Part shown: positions 46,863-62,569 of the stretch, piece after piece
Layout of the letters: every line of letters starts with the position of its first letter
How positions within the stretch are numbered: the first letter of the stretch is position 1
NCBI GenBank assembly: GCA_963995525.1
Contig: OZ023214.1
Location: 49,019,909-49,083,908, forward strand
Direction of reading: 5' to 3'
Length of the DNA: 64,000 bases
Source of the DNA: Escarpia spicata
Taxonomy: Eukaryota; Annelida; Polychaeta; Sabellida; Siboglinidae
Notes under the pieces: generated by a model
Seen by the model: the letters and a program-made list of their open reading frames with translations, nothing else
Database searches by the model: none
Told to the model about the DNA's origin: nothing
Translations under genes and position numbers: made by a program

Positions 46863-49741
46863 ATTCGCAGGGGGGACTCACAGAAAAGCCTGAAAATGGA
46901 GGCATAGATAATGACAGCACAAATAAATCAACAAATAACAGTCTGGAAAACTCTTCTGAAGCTGGATATAAATGTGTTTGTTTAAATGCAAGGAGTATAG
47001 TAAACAAAAGAAATGAACTAAACATTATGGTAGAAGATATTGACCCTCATATAATAGGTATAACCGAATCCTGGACCACCACTGATATGTCAGATGCTGA
47101 ATTGGGACTGACAGGATATGTAATGTTTAGAAAAGATAGAATAGGAAGAAAGGGAGGTGGAGTTATTTTATATATTAAAGAATCTATTCAGGCTTATGAA
47201 ATAAAATTAGAAAGAGAAGCAGATTGCGAAGAAGCTGTTTGGTGTAACATAGTTACAGGAAACTCAACGTTAACAGTTGGGTTAGTTTATCGAAGTCCAA
47301 ACATAAGCATAGAAGAGAATGAAAAAATACAAAACGCTATAAGGGAAGTAAGCAAACGGGACTGTATTATTATGGGGGATTTTAACCATGGGCATATACA
47401 ATGGAAATCTCTACAGAGTATGGGGAGAGAGGACCACAAGTTTTTAGTTTTAGTTCAAGACACATTCCTTTCTCAACATGTGCTAGAACCAACCAGGGGT
47501 GAGAATGTGTTAGACATAGTTTTGTCCTCACAGAATGAATTAGTTGACAATGTCAAGATATGTGAGCCACTGGGGAGTAGCGATCACAACCAGATACATT
47601 TTACCATCAAAGTAAAATCAGAAAGGAATAGCAAAAAGCAGTATAGGAGAAATTTCCACAAAGGAAGGTATAAGGACATGAGGAAATATTTAGCAAAGAT
47701 AGACTGGAATAAGACACTGAAAAATAAGACGGCAACAGAATGCTGGAATATATTAAAGAGTGAAATTGAGTGCATAATCGATAAATTTGTACCCTTCAAA
47801 AAACAAGGAAAACGGTCCAAAAAGAAACACTTATCGAAAGAAGCCATTAGAAAAATTAAGTATAAACAAATGATGTGGAAGTCATATAGATGTACTGGAA
47901 ATGATGAAGACTATAACAATTATAAAGAAGCACTTAACCAAGCTACAGCTGAAATTAGAAATTCAAAGAGAAGCTATGAACAACAATTAGCTAGTAATAT
48001 AAAACATGACAGCAAGAGTTTTTATGCGTATGTTCGAAGCAAACAGAAAGTTCAAGATAAGGTCGGTCCTCTAGAAGATAGTGCTGGAAATATGATATCA
48101 GAGGGATTCATAATGGCAGAAGACCTGAATGAGTACTTTAGTTCAGTGTTTACCAGGGAAGATATTAGTTCACTGCCAATACCAGAGGCTAAGTTCAAGG
48201 GGGCAGATTCAGACTATTTAGGACAATTAATTGTAACCCCGGAAATGGTAGCTAAGAAAATAAGGGCTATGAAGGAAAATAAATCACCTGGAGTGGATGG
48301 TATTCCACCCAAACTACTATTGGAAATTGTAGAACAAATTAGCATACCACTTGCAACAGTTTTCAACTTGTCATTAGAAGAGGGAGTGGTTCCTTTAGAA
48401 TGGAAAGAAGCAAATATTATACCGTTATTCAAAAAAGGTTCGAGAAACAAGTCAGAGAACTATAGACCAGTGAGTTTAACATCAGTGATTTGTAAATTAT
48501 TAGAAAGACTAATTAAAGATCACATGGTGGATTTTCTTGTTAAACAAAACTTGATAAACCCATCTCAACATGGTTTTTTTAAAGCGAGGTCATGCTTAAC
48601 AAATATGTTATGTTTTTTGGAAGACATCACTAAGTGGGTAGATGAGGGAACACCAGTAGATATTGTCTACTTAGATTTTCAAAAAGCTTTTGACAAAGTA
48701 CCACATCAAAGATTACTGCTTAAACTAAAGGCCCATGGCATAGGAAATGGTATAATAAACTGGATAGAACAATGGCTGATTGACAGAAGACAACGTGTAG
48801 TAGTTGATGGGGAGGCTTCAAACTGGAAATCAGTATTGAGTGGGGTACCACAGGGATCAGTATTAGGTCCTATATTATTCTTAATATACATCAACGATTT
48901 GGATGATGAAATAACAAGCAAGGTGTTGAAATTTGCGGATGATACAAAAGTGTTTAGAAGGATTAAAAGTGATGGAGATAGACAGCATTTACAAGATGAT
49001 CTTGACAGGTTGATGAAATGGTCTGAAAAATGGCAAATGATGTTCAATTTTGGGAAATGTAAATGCCTCCACATAGGACATGGGAACGAAGAGGTAGAAT
49101 ATACAATGGGGGGTACTGTACTAAGTACTACTGTAAAAGAAAAGGACTTAGGGTTAACCGTTAGTGCTGATATGAAGATTTCAGAGCAGTGCGGAATTGC
49201 AGCTTCAAAGGGAAATCAAATCCTTGGATTAATTAGACGAAACATTACGTATAAGGAAAAAGATCTAATAATACCGCTGTACAAAACAATAGTTAGGCCT
49301 CATTTAGAATATTGTATTCAAGCGTGGAGGCCATATCGCAGGAAGGACATAGATATGCTAGAAAGAGTGCAGAGGAGAGCAACTAAAATGATACAAAATC
49401 TGAGGGATCTTAGTTATGAAATACGCCTAAAAAAATGCGGTTTAACAACACTAGAGACCAGGAGATTGAGAGGAGACCAGATAGAAGTGTTTAAAATATT
49501 GAAGGGTTATGAAAATATTGATAGAAATATGTTTTTCTCAGTTAAGAAAGATAGAAGGACTAGAGGACATGATCTTGCATTAGCAAAGGAGCAGAGTAGA
49601 TTGGATATAAGAAAGTTTTCATTTTCACAAAGGACTGTAAATGAATGGAACAGATTACCTGCTGATTGTGTGGGTGCTAGTAGCGTGAATATGTTTAAAA
49701 ATAAAATCGACACATACCTCAGACGGGCGGGATACACATAG
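46854..49741 (+). CDS. CR1 ORF2: apurinic-like endonuclease plus reverse transcriptase
   Basis: Open for about 962 codons. The endonuclease has CLNARSIVNK, IIGITESW (catalytic Glu), RKDRIGRKGGGV, VGLVYRSPN, IIMGDFNHG and LGSSDHNQI (catalytic His), at about residues 40-260. The RT has ANIIPLFKKGSRNKSENYRP, HGFFKARSCLTN, YLDFQKAFDKVPHQRL, GVPQGSVLGPILFLIYINDL and LKFADDTKVF (Asp pair). The C terminus (IVRPHLEYCIQAW, LERVQRRATKMI, LRGDQIEVFKILKG) is CR1-like. The first in-frame ATG (47027) lies after the LNARS motif, so normal initiation would cut off the endonuclease start. Frameshifting from ORF1, or reinitiation, is needed. Confidence 0.93.
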
Positions 49742-49838
49742 ATAAAAAGGTCGGACTCTCGAAAAGCCAAGGGCTTCCTTGTCCACCTGCTACTTAGAGT
49801 TAATTCTCTGGGTGGCAATCTTGTTAAATCTTGTTAAA

Positions 49839-51240
49839 CTCGATGTGCGTCGACATTGGGACGCAGTGTCCACACAAACACCATGCGACATTATTAAGTC
49901 GCGTAACGTCTTCGTCGTCGATAGACCAACTGTCACTGTCCGACTCCCACAACTGAACCTGACCCGGGGCCGGACATTATCGGACCGTGGATCGCACACT
50001 GTCACTGTCACTGGGTGAAACCCGTATGGCACAGGCCCTTTGTGTGTGTCAACCGTAACTTCCGGGTGACAAGTCGAACTAGAGTCTTCATCTTTCGTAT
50101 CGATTTTCTCCCCAATTGATACGGAAGTTTTAAAAATCACTTAATAACTCGTCTCTACCAAAATCCTTCGACGTATTTGTCAACAACAAAATAAAAATAG
50201 TCTCGGTATGCGCGCACATCTAATATTCTGAACTTTGCTTTGAAAGCCCCGCCCCCTTCTGGCAGCTAAAATCTTCGTTCGGGAAGTGCGACTTTAACAA
50301 CGATTTCATTGGTTATAAATCGTTGCCATTTAATTTAACCTTTTTATTTCGAACGCCTATACAAGTTATTTGTTGACCTATAGAACGCCTATCGTGTATA
50401 ATAGGGCACCATATCTTTGTTTTCGCACAGAAATGTCTACTAATGAAGTAAACCGAAAAATTTAACATTGATTAGATAGGAGTGAATCAAACCACTCGCT
50501 TGCAACAAAGATGGCGATACGCAGTGCTCTATAGCGACGATTTAGGCATCGAACAAAATCGTTTTTTTTAGTTTGTCTTATAAATGAGTACGTTTCTGTT
50601 AACACTAATGTATACTTATATAGTATATATTTAAATACGTAGCATGAAACAGCTGCATTTCATTTCCCCTTTAAAGGGGCGAGACAGGCAGAGTGGGGGG
50701 AGAGAGAGCACGACTTTTCACCGGGGAATAAACTTAATTGTTTAAAATAGTATTTGATGTGTAATGATGTGTTATTGTTTTGGGTAATGAGACAGTATAT
50801 GCTATGTATTGTTTTATATTGCCCAGTCTTTATTATATATATTTGGCAACGTGTTTGCTAAATTCATTTCTGATAAGATCGTACGATTTTTGTTATTAAT
50901 AACACCTGCAGGTTATGATTTTCCTGAACCGCCACATTTTAGAAAAAAACGTCATATGTCACGCCTGCCACTATCTACTATCGGAGTTCGCAATATCATG
51001 TACGGTTCTCCTTAGAAGATAGTCTTGTGATGTGAACCCATTGTTATAATTTATACTACAAAGCAGTATCGATTACCTAGTTATTCATATTACTATTATA
51101 GTATAACTTTGAATGCGAGGTGGATTCGCTCAAGTTATTTCCAACAAGCTAACTTCATAAATGGCCTAACCTCCGAAATAAGTACTATTGTATCACTAGT
51201 CACAGTGTTCTGTCAAAAGTATTGAATGAATGAACGTTTA
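49839..51240. other. Intergenic DNA downstream of CR1
   Basis: 49846-50140 is open on both strands for about 80-116 codons, but the products are unrecognised. The piece TTTCATTTCCCCTTTAAAGG near 50658 resembles, inverted, TTAAAGGGGAAATGAAA near 38907 and may be the end of another dispersed repeat. Confidence 0.35.
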
Positions 51241-51243
51241 TTC

Positions 51244-51246
<3 letters not shown>

Positions 51247-51301
<55 letters not shown>
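51247..51301. repeat. (CAA)n microsatellite
   Basis: About 18 CAA units. Confidence 0.95.
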
Positions 51302-54410
<3,109 letters not shown>

Positions 54411-54413
54411 AAC

Positions 54414-55785
54414 ATGTGTACAAATGTTAAGTTACCTAACATTAAGCTCTCTCCAGAGCTTGTGCAAAAATTCATGTGTAAGCTGCCAAATAAGTTCAGC
54501 CGTAGCCCGGATGGCATACCCTCCGTTGTACTTAAATGTCTTTCATATGAACGATACACTCCACTGCGTAGTATTTTGAAAATGTCACTCGACAGCGGTG
54601 TATGTCCTTCACCCTGTAAATTGGCGGACATCACCCCTGTTTATAAAAAGGAGATGTACAGCATGTAATTCCGTCCGATTAGCATTCTACCAGCTGTGTG
54701 CCGTTTGTTTGAACGAATATTGGCTTAGAGCATAAATTACCACCTGCGTCAAAATCTCCTAATTACAGATGCTCAACGCGGTGTTGTCAAAGGGCGATCG
54801 GCAGAGCTGCAGCTATTGAACTGCAGTAACTTGTGGGTTAGGCTATAGACACAAAACGGTTCGTTGGCACGGTGTACATCGACTTTTCCAAAGCGTTCGA
54901 TGCAGTACCTCATCCTAAATCATTATACAAACTACCGAAGTACGGGATATGTGGTAACATTTTACAATGGTTCACGAGTTTTCTGAGCAACCGCAAACAA
55001 AGAGTTAAAATAGGTTAAAATAACATTTTCTAGTTATACCGATGTATCGTTCGGTGTCCCGCAAGGTTTGTGCGTGTTCGTGGTCTGGGATGTTTCCGAA
55101 CGGCCTGAAATGCAAATGTGTCTTAATGAATTCGTGGTTTGGGCAGACCGGTGGCAGCTTCAAGTAGCTGAACAGAAATACCGTGTACGGACTATTGGAA
55201 TACCGAGATCTTGGTGTTACAGTGGATAATCAATGTTTATTTAAGCAGCACATTTGGTCTATTTCTCACAAAGCATACGACGAAATCAATGTTTTTTTCG
55301 CTGCTGCTTTAATACTGCTGATGCATGAGTTCTCATTAAAGGATATAAATCATGTGTTCGCCCAGTGCTGGAATACTGTTCTACTGTTCTACTGTTCTAC
55401 TGTTCTACTGTTCTACTGTTCTACTGTTCTACTGTTCTACTGTTCTACTGTTCTACTGTTCTACTGTTCTACTGTTCTACTGTATGGAACCCAGACTTAC
55501 CATGTCAGGCAGCACTTGGGCATGACTGACCAGTTAGAGAATGTACAACGGTACTTTACGTGTGTGTATGCCTGCTGTAAATTCGATGTCAATCGTGGCT
55601 ACTTACAAAGACTTGAATATCTTCATCTAGAGAGTCCCGAACACTGCCGGGTTTATAATATCGTGCATGGACATGACAGTGTATTTGAAAATAATCTCAT
55701 TTCGTGCAATAACACAGCTATAAATGCCATCATTTCGACAAGAGGCCATGGACTTAAACTGAAGACGACGTGTATGCGTATTCGT
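54414..55785 (+). pseudogene. Decayed LINE reverse transcriptase with internal microsatellite expansion
   Basis: Frame fragments broken by stops and shifts: FSRSPDGIPSVVLKCL, LADITPVYKKE, FRPISILPAVCRLFERIL, TVYIDFSKAFDAVPHPK (motif A), GVPQGL, then DLGVTVDN and VFAQCWNTV. The region normally reading LEYCSTVWNP is expanded by an 8-bp microsatellite. The C-terminal NVQRYFTCVYACC and RLEYLHLESPEHCRVYN follow. CR1/Jockey-like; no element ends found. Confidence 0.75.
55373..55485. repeat. 8-bp microsatellite (TACTGTTC)n inside a LINE RT motif
   Basis: About 13 perfect copies. The unit equals DNA coding the EYCSTV motif (TACTGTTCTACTGT), flanked by CTGGAA and ATGGAACCC that code LE and WNP. Confidence 0.93.
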
Positions 55786-55786
55786 A

Positions 55787-55789
<3 letters not shown>

Positions 55790-55823
<34 letters not shown>

Positions 55824-55862
55824 TATATATATATATATGCAGTATATATATATATATATATG
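55790..55862. repeat. TA-rich microsatellite
   Basis: TA repeats with CAG/GCAG interruptions at the end of the decayed LINE. Confidence 0.9.
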
Positions 55863-55885
55863 CATATTACGTTGCGTTTGACATA

Positions 55886-56130
<245 letters not shown>

Positions 56131-56200
56131 ATGCCCCCGTTGAAAGCAAATAGTTATGTTCGAGAGATACGAGTTTCTCTCGTAGTTTCAAGGGTGTGAA

Positions 56201-56306
56201 CTTCTCAAAGCGGTGCAGTTTTTGGAAGTCCCCCCACTAGGGCTTCCAAACACCCCCCAACTGCACAGCGAGTGAAAAGGGGGACGCAACTAGACTTTTT
56301 GAGAAG
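56201..56306. repeat. Nested inverted repeats (hairpin element)
   Basis: Outer arms CTTCTCAAA (56201-56209) and TTTGAGAAG (56298-56306). Inner arms GTGCAGTT + TTTGGAAG (56213-56228) and CTTCCAAA / AACTGCAC (56243-56266), with two C-runs in loop and bulge. No coding capacity; possibly a foldback MITE. Confidence 0.6.
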
Positions 56307-57812
56307 CAATCACAGGTCAAAATACACACACGCGATACAATTCAACCACGCTACGGGCGTTTCTTGCGTGGTGGTAAGCCTACACTATGTTGTTTCAACA
56401 GAAGAACGCTAAGTACGGTTCTTTATTTAACTATTTGTAATATACCAGGGTGTATCTTAAAAAGTAGTTTATGAGAGCCGGTGCATACGCTTGGATGCCT
56501 TCTGTAGATCAGACCTTACTGTGACACCTAGAGTCTGTGTAAATGAGCCAACTATGTTTCGATGCGTTGGCGCTGGAATTTGCGTGTGTGAATGCGTGCA
56601 TGTGCGATCTATAGATCACCCCGTCAAGGCCAAACACCAAGCGCTGAATGAAAGGCTGTCTGGTCTCTGCCAGCGACAAATGGTGTTTGTTTGTTGCTAT
56701 CGTTTACGTAGCTTATGTTGTGTGTCATGTTATATAATAATAATAATATAACTTCTATTGCGCCTAAATCCTTGGAATCCAAGCTCAGAGGCGCATCAAA
56801 ACAAAAGGATTAGTCAATCTCAAAATCCATAAGTAGTTTTCCAGTTGTCAACAGACAGGTCATTAGTAGGTCTATCGGTGTATTTCTTTGAAGGAGCGTC
56901 TTCTTCGCATCATTTGATTAGATCAGTATTTACGTTAACAACGATTCGTTGGAAGTCGTTTAGTTGCGGTAATGTCAATGTCAAGAACATGTCGAAGCTT
57001 ATTGCCTTGATAAATTACTGCTGACACATCATCGTCAGTTGTATAGCGATGTATTATTCCGAAATAATAATACACATTGTATTATCTTAATCAAACTGAT
57101 TATTAGACTAATTAAAAATTATACTGATGCAATAAAGGGAACGTGGTACATAATCCAATCGAGGGAACAACTGAAAACATTGGTTGGTCTAATTAAAGAA
57201 GGCGTGTCCAAGACAGTTTTGTAAAAAAAGTGTGTGTTCAATACTGATAAGCATATATGTTGTTTTCGGTTGTTGTAATTATCATATTGTAAAATGTAGA
57301 CGCTACGCAGTGATTTATATTACTATTATTACAGTTTTGTGTCTATATTCAAGTTTATAATTAGGGGTCCCTATCCTGGCAAGTCTCCCCTATTTTTCTG
57401 TACATCCATTTGTAAAACTTAAGAATCTATGCATTATCGTCTGATTAAAGGTGTCCTTTTCGGTACGAACACACTTGGTTATTGGCCACTTCATATTTTG
57501 TTGTGCTTGATTGAAAATGAGATTGCCTGCTTAACTTTGAATCATGTGTGATTTACCTAATCTAGTATTCTTCTCCACGCGATGCCACCTGTTCCCAATG
57601 TGTGCTACGTGTTCCCAAACTACAGAACAATATTGTTGCACTTTCGGAACCTGAAAGAAAGTGTTGGTAGATACAATTGACATTACATCCCTAGAACAGA
57701 AATGCAACTGGTGTTTTTACCTTTTACGTTTTAATTAGTAACCGTCACATTTGCTGGAGCATGACAGGCGAGAGCTCCTGGTCAATGTTTCTGTTCAGTA
57801 ATGCTCCAGCTT
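56307..57812. other. Intergenic DNA, no gene recognised
   Basis: The open frame 56491-56751 has no recognisable domain. A dispersed hairpin element lies at 56735-56800. Confidence 0.35.
56735..56800. repeat. Short dispersed hairpin element (GCGCC..GGCGC), copy 2
   Basis: ATAATAATAATATAACTTC, then TTGCGCCTAAAT, then GAGGCGCATC, parallel to the copies at 44735 and 61338. Confidence 0.55.
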
Positions 57813-57840
57813 GTGTCACATGACGCAGGTCATGTGACAC
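57813..57840. repeat. Perfect 12-bp inverted repeat (TCACATGA hairpin), second copy
   Basis: GTGTCACATGAC and GTCATGTGACAC are separated by GCAG. Same arms as 7345-7374. Confidence 0.85.
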
Positions 57841-58278
57841 GACCGTAAATTCAGTCTGCTGATTTCGCGGCCGAAATTATACAGAAGAAAAACAAAAAAT
57901 CAGAGGTAAATATATTAAACATGAATAACCATGAAACCGGATCATCACTACATTCAAGGATATCAGACTTTGTTTTAGGTGTCTCTCCGATCAGTAAAGT
58001 AACAGCGAAAAAACAAAATGGCGACAAAACAAGTGAAGACTCTACGCGTCGTCGGCAGAAACCAAACGGATGTGCGTTTTCGTTGCAGCACCTGAACCAA
58101 CAGTAATTTATAAATATACGTATGTCGTTTTTTGTGTGAACCATACGTTACACTGTTGTTGTTGAGCATGTCGCACAACGAAGGAGGTGTTTGACACCCT
58201 CGTCACCGACAAAACCAAGAAATCCCTTCAGTGGATTCTTACTACCAATAAAATACTCCTAATGCATGGAATATCCGA

Positions 58279-58530
58279 TTGAAAAAAGGCAGTATGTTCC
58301 CAGTTCGATATGGAAGATACGACTCCGAAGTACATTCAAATTGTAATCAAAACAATGCAACCAGTATTGCACATGGGCTTAGTCTTCACAAGTGCAAGAT
58401 ATTGCCTGTCTTCCATGCATTGACCGGGTGTGATATCACATCGTGTTTCTTTGAAAGAGGCCAACGCACGGCTTGGGCATCAGGATATGTGAAGTGTTTG
58501 GGGATCCTTGCTCTCATGTCAATAACCTAA
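58279..58530 (+). pseudogene. Fragment of an uncharacterised invertebrate protein family (HALTGCD motif)
   Basis: Reads CKILPVFHALTGCDITSCFF then GQRTAW. The HALTGCD-T-S-FF-GK-x-K-T-AW motif is familiar from uncharacterised multi-copy proteins of marine invertebrates. Upstream DNA (58150-58280) continues in other frames (TDKTKKSLQWI), so the copy is frameshifted. Function unknown. Confidence 0.5.
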
Positions 58531-58940
58531 TGTATGGAGTGACTTTACCCGTTTTAGAGAATATGTAAGTAACACATTTAACGTCGTCGTATCCAAAAAC
58601 CCACGTTTTAGCATCAACTTCGTGGTTTTAAAAAAATGGCCACCAAATATAACATTTGTGTATTTGGATGCCCTTCGTAACTCGGCGGAGCGTCTCTATC
58701 AGAATTCCGTGTAATCGTACGAGAACGAAAGAACAAGCAGATTCGTCGTTAGAAGCGGCGACCAACGCGGTTGACATGATTTGTCGATGATTGGCCGATG
58801 CCGCGAATGAATAACGACTCATTAAATTGACTATACTTTGACAGCCGTTAATGTGTGGGCAGTTTGGCAATGTTCCCGTTTGCATACGCTAGCAACCAGC
58901 CACCAACGTGAAAACAGGGGTGGTCACATCCATGACAACT
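58531..58940. other. Upstream region of gene B
   Basis: No coding sequence recognised. Unlike gene A, it shows no tandem array here. Confidence 0.4.
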
Positions 58941-58947
58941 ACGTCTT

Positions 58948-58953
58948 TATAAA
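58948..58953 (+). promoter_or_regulatory. TATA box of gene B
   Basis: TATAAA within CTTTATAAAGA, 77 bp before the start codon. The surrounding 30 bp align with the gene A core promoter. Confidence 0.65.
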
Positions 58954-59029
58954 GAACTGCGAGAGTACACCCATTCGTCAAACGGTGAGAGACCAAGAGA
59001 GACGCAGCCTACGGTCAACCTGAGAAAAC

Positions 59030-59047
59030 ATGAGCGGTACACAGTTG
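59030..59047 (+). CDS. Gene B exon 1
   Basis: MSGTQL followed by GTGAGT. Parallel to gene A exon 1. Confidence 0.7.
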
Positions 59048-59783
59048 GTGAGTTCCATAACGTGGATAGGCGGATTTAACGTAGAATTAGAGAGTGTCTG
59101 CAAGCGTCCATATCTCGACTCCGTATACTTATCCCGAATCCGCTACGCACTCGGTTTGATTGTGCAACAATCGACCTGACCGCGTGGCGCCATCTGGATA
59201 GGGATAGGAAGTCGAGATCGGGGTGTTTGCTGACTCTCTCTTTTATGTTATTAATCAGCCGTTTATGTGGTTTTCGATCAATAACTTACACAACCAGTTA
59301 ATAAATATGCGCATTACATTACTAGGGCAGCCCAAAATATCTAAGATCAATCAAGCAGGTCTCGTTTAAACAACTTTGCATTGTGTTTTTGTCATAAGCA
59401 AAAAACGTTTGTAAGCAGAAATGCATCAAAACATACGGTTGACTGTCACCTCTGCGTGTCAGCCATTTTGTAAGCTTGAAGGACTTTGATGCTAAGAAAT
59501 AGATCACGTTATGGAGACATCAAGTAGGACAGCAACACCACGTTCACTTTGGAACAGAATTGTGGTGACTTACAACATAATTGTAAATGCACTGGCTTTA
59601 GGCTCTGCCCAGAGCAACGCTATCTGTGGAGTACCATAAAGTGATGTAAAATAATGGTTACGTATGATCTAAATATCCTGCTTACCTTTACACGGTACGT
59701 TACAAATATATATAATTTGTTTGTGAAAATGTTGAAATAGTGTGATGTTCTGTGCTCATATCTTCATGTGACACTTGTTGTAG

Positions 59784-59835
59784 CATGCGTGTTTGGTCGT
59801 CCTGTTAGTGGCGGTATGTGTGCAGTACACTTATG
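59784..59835 (+). CDS. Gene B exon 2 (signal peptide)
   Basis: Hydrophobic CLVVLLVAVCVQYTYG between GTAG and GTAAGT. One codon shorter than in gene A. Confidence 0.72.
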
Positions 59836-60178
59836 GTAAGTACATGCAGAAGTTGTATCATATTTTATGTTTCCTACACCGCGGCTCATGGAGGTAAAAT
59901 TAAGCATTAGTCACTGATACATAAAACTGGCAATAGCACCAGCGGTGTGGTAAACATTTGCGTTACATTTAACTAAATGTACTACCAGCATGGTCAGCGT
60001 GGTCAGCGTGGTCAGCATATGCATTTTATTTCGTTATTGTAATTGACATAGCAACCTCGGTATCAACATATGATTTTCTTCTAGAATTTTAAAACTGTGT
60101 GACAATTGACTAACTGCTGACGAAATGGAGTTACCCTTGGGTTCCTCCGAGTACGTCACTGCTATTTTGCTCCTGTAG

Positions 60179-60322
60179 GAGCTGGCGAGCACGGAAGCAA
60201 CTGCACAAAGAGCTCTGACTGCGAGTTTGACGACAGTTACTGCAAGAAATATGACGAGTGTCAAATGGGACTTTGCGAATGCACCAGCGATTATTTATTC
60301 GCCAACGGCACCTGTAAGAAAT
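60179..60322 (+). CDS. Gene B exon 3 (Cys-rich module 1)
   Basis: Intact, 144 bp as in gene A, with all seven cysteines kept (SNCTKSSDC, SYCKKYDEC, MGLCEC, GTC). Confidence 0.78.
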
Positions 60323-61036
60323 GTAAGTAATTTCCAGAGAATGTCTTATTAGCCGAGTTAAATCTCAGAATGTCTCTGTCATGACCATAATAAATTAATC
60401 ACTGTCCGTAGCGCATGAATCCAGTTGTAAATGATAAGTTAATAGTCTGTACTGTCAGTAAACATAACAGACAACCTTCACCACCCGTTTACCGAAGTAG
60501 TGGAGTAATTATTCACCCGGGTAATGCACAGTTAAGTTGGTTGTTCTTTGAGATTTGCACGTTCAATGTCATGTGTAGGCCCCTGTAACTCTGCGAACGA
60601 CCGAAGTTGTCCACCGTGAAACAAGGAGACTGCGCAGTTCACGCAGTTCAACGGATATGCCTGTGAAACACTACATTTCCGGTGCGCTCGTGGAATCCAG
60701 GTCTCCAAGTCAAAAATATACGTAGATTCCTTGCCCCCCATGACTGGGATATGTAGAGACCATGTAAAGTAGCTTTAGAGTTATCTCAACTGGCCCCATT
60801 TTAAATGATAGAATGTTTTCACAAATGAGACTGTGAATGGATGACGAGTTTGGTATGATTGAATTAGCCAATGAAAGAATAAACTCATTAATGAAGAAGA
60901 AGACTATACACTCCACGTTCATGCTATATGATAATGATTTATAATAAACTGATTTGGCGAACATGTGGGAAATCTTAAACTTACTTGGATGGTAGTGTGT
61001 GTTTCTTAATACGATGTGTTTAATTACGTTGCACAG

Positions 61037-61246
61037 AGATTGGAGAACGATGTGACAGCAACTATGATGGATGCTATGGTGGCTACTCGGCGTGCAAGGG
61101 TATATGCGCGTGTACGAATGGCTTTAAGGCATCCGAAGAATAAAAGACGTGCTTCCTCAACAGCAAGCTCAGGGCAGGATGCAACTCAAGGGGCAGTTAC
61201 TCACCACACTGGAAAGAATACTGGGGCTTGCATTAGTGTGACGACA
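61037..61246 (+). pseudogene. Gene B exon 4 with nonsense codons
   Basis: Reads IGERCDSNYDGC and SACKGICACTNGFKASEE, then TAA (61141) where gene A has Asp. A second stop, TAG (61234), replaces the Tyr before the last Cys. Splicing to exon 3 makes a further TAG. Confidence 0.8.
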
Positions 61247-61337
61247 GTGAGTACTTCCAAAGCACACATGATCAACAATGGATCAATTCAATGTTTGGAA
61301 TAATAAGGAACAATAAGCCACGCGATTAACGTTTTGA

Positions 61338-61411
61338 TATAATTACTTTTAGGATAGATTTGTAAAGCGCCATGTATCCGAGGTAAAAACCTGCCCAAAG
61401 GCGCTAAAATA
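61338..61411. repeat. Short dispersed hairpin element (GCGCC..GGCGC), copy 3
   Basis: TAATTACTTTTAGG, then TGTAAAGCGCCATGTAT, then CAAAGGCGCTAAAAT, inside a gene B intron. Confidence 0.55.
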
Positions 61412-61929
61412 AGTAAGGCAAAATAAAACGATTATGCAAGGTAAGCTAAATATAACAAATATTTAAATAAATATAATAAATCAGTAAGTTAAAGAAATAC
61501 AATAAATAAGTTGACTTAATAAATTAGCTAGACATATACATTAAGAAGACAAACCAAATTAAAAACAAATTAGAATGATTAACTTAGTTAAAACGCATAA
61601 ATAGCCAAATTCATTTAATTGTCACTTCCACTAGCAACATAATGTTCTATACGCCGAAAAGGAAAGATGTGTGTTTAGCAACGTCTGGATTATTGCCATA
61701 GACCCTGAATAGCGGTTCTAACACATAAGGACACACCGTCTACGGACTTGCACGTGTTCCCCAGCTCTTGGGAATACGTTTTCAGTTAATTACAGGGTCT
61801 ATGGTAAATGCTATAATGACATTGTTCAATGTTTTCAAAAAAAAGTGTTGCCGTTGACTTACTTAAAGAAATTGTGTTATTCACCCGTAAATTAAATGTA
61901 TGTATTCCTTCAAAGTTTCTTATTCTCAG

Positions 61930-62016
61930 GTAAAGGGTTGACATGCGATAGCAATACAAGCGGCAAATGTGTTTGCAACGAAGGTTGGAAAGAGGTCGGG
62001 GACCACTGCAAACCAT
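61930..62016 (+). CDS. Gene B exon 5
   Basis: Intact: KGLTCDSNTSGKCVCNEGW and DHC, phase 1 at both ends. Confidence 0.75.
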
Positions 62017-62023
62017 GTATGTA

Positions 62024-62142
62024 CTGTGATGTGTGTGTGTGTGTTTGTGTGCGTGCGTGCGTGTGTGCGTGTGTGCGTGTGTGCGTGTGTGCGTGTGTGC
62101 GTGTGTGCGTGTGTGGTGTATGTACGTGCGTGTGTGTGTGTA
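62024..62142. repeat. GT/GC-rich microsatellite in gene B intron 5
   Basis: (GT)n and (GTGTGTGC)n repeats start 8 bp after the exon 5 donor. Confidence 0.93.
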
Positions 62143-62569
62143 TATAAAGCCCTGTGTATTAATACCATGTACTGGATATTTTTAGAGTTATATGGTGTGT
62201 TAATTTAGAATAACAATGTCTTCCGTTAGTATCCATTAGAGACAGCAACATTTTATGATGAGGTGTATGTCTAATGTAGGAGATCTTACAGTATGGACAT
62301 CTAGATAACACGACTATGAAACATATTCAATGACAGTGTTACTCTGTTTTTTATACAAACTATTGATTTTTCTTGCCAAATGAATTTTAGATGGTTGTCG
62401 AATATACGGATGTAAAAGTATGATTGTCTAGCTGTGTTTTGAATTAAATAAGGTCGGATGTCGATGTAAGAAAATACAAGTCAACGCCACCTACTCGTTG
62501 ATTCCAGCAGCAAATGGGATTGGACCTAATTGCCGATGAAAGCGTGGTAGTCGATACCAGCACTGTGTT

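Larger units (their letters stand above)
46440..49838 (+). mobile_element. CR1-type non-LTR retrotransposon, 5'-truncated in ORF1, ORF2 intact
   Basis: Contains the end of an esterase-like ORF1, a complete ORF2 (endonuclease plus RT) and a short 3' UTR ending in two copies of AATCTTGTTA, as CR1/L2 elements end in short tandem repeats rather than poly-A. No target duplication was found. The intact ORF2 suggests recent activity. Confidence 0.9.
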
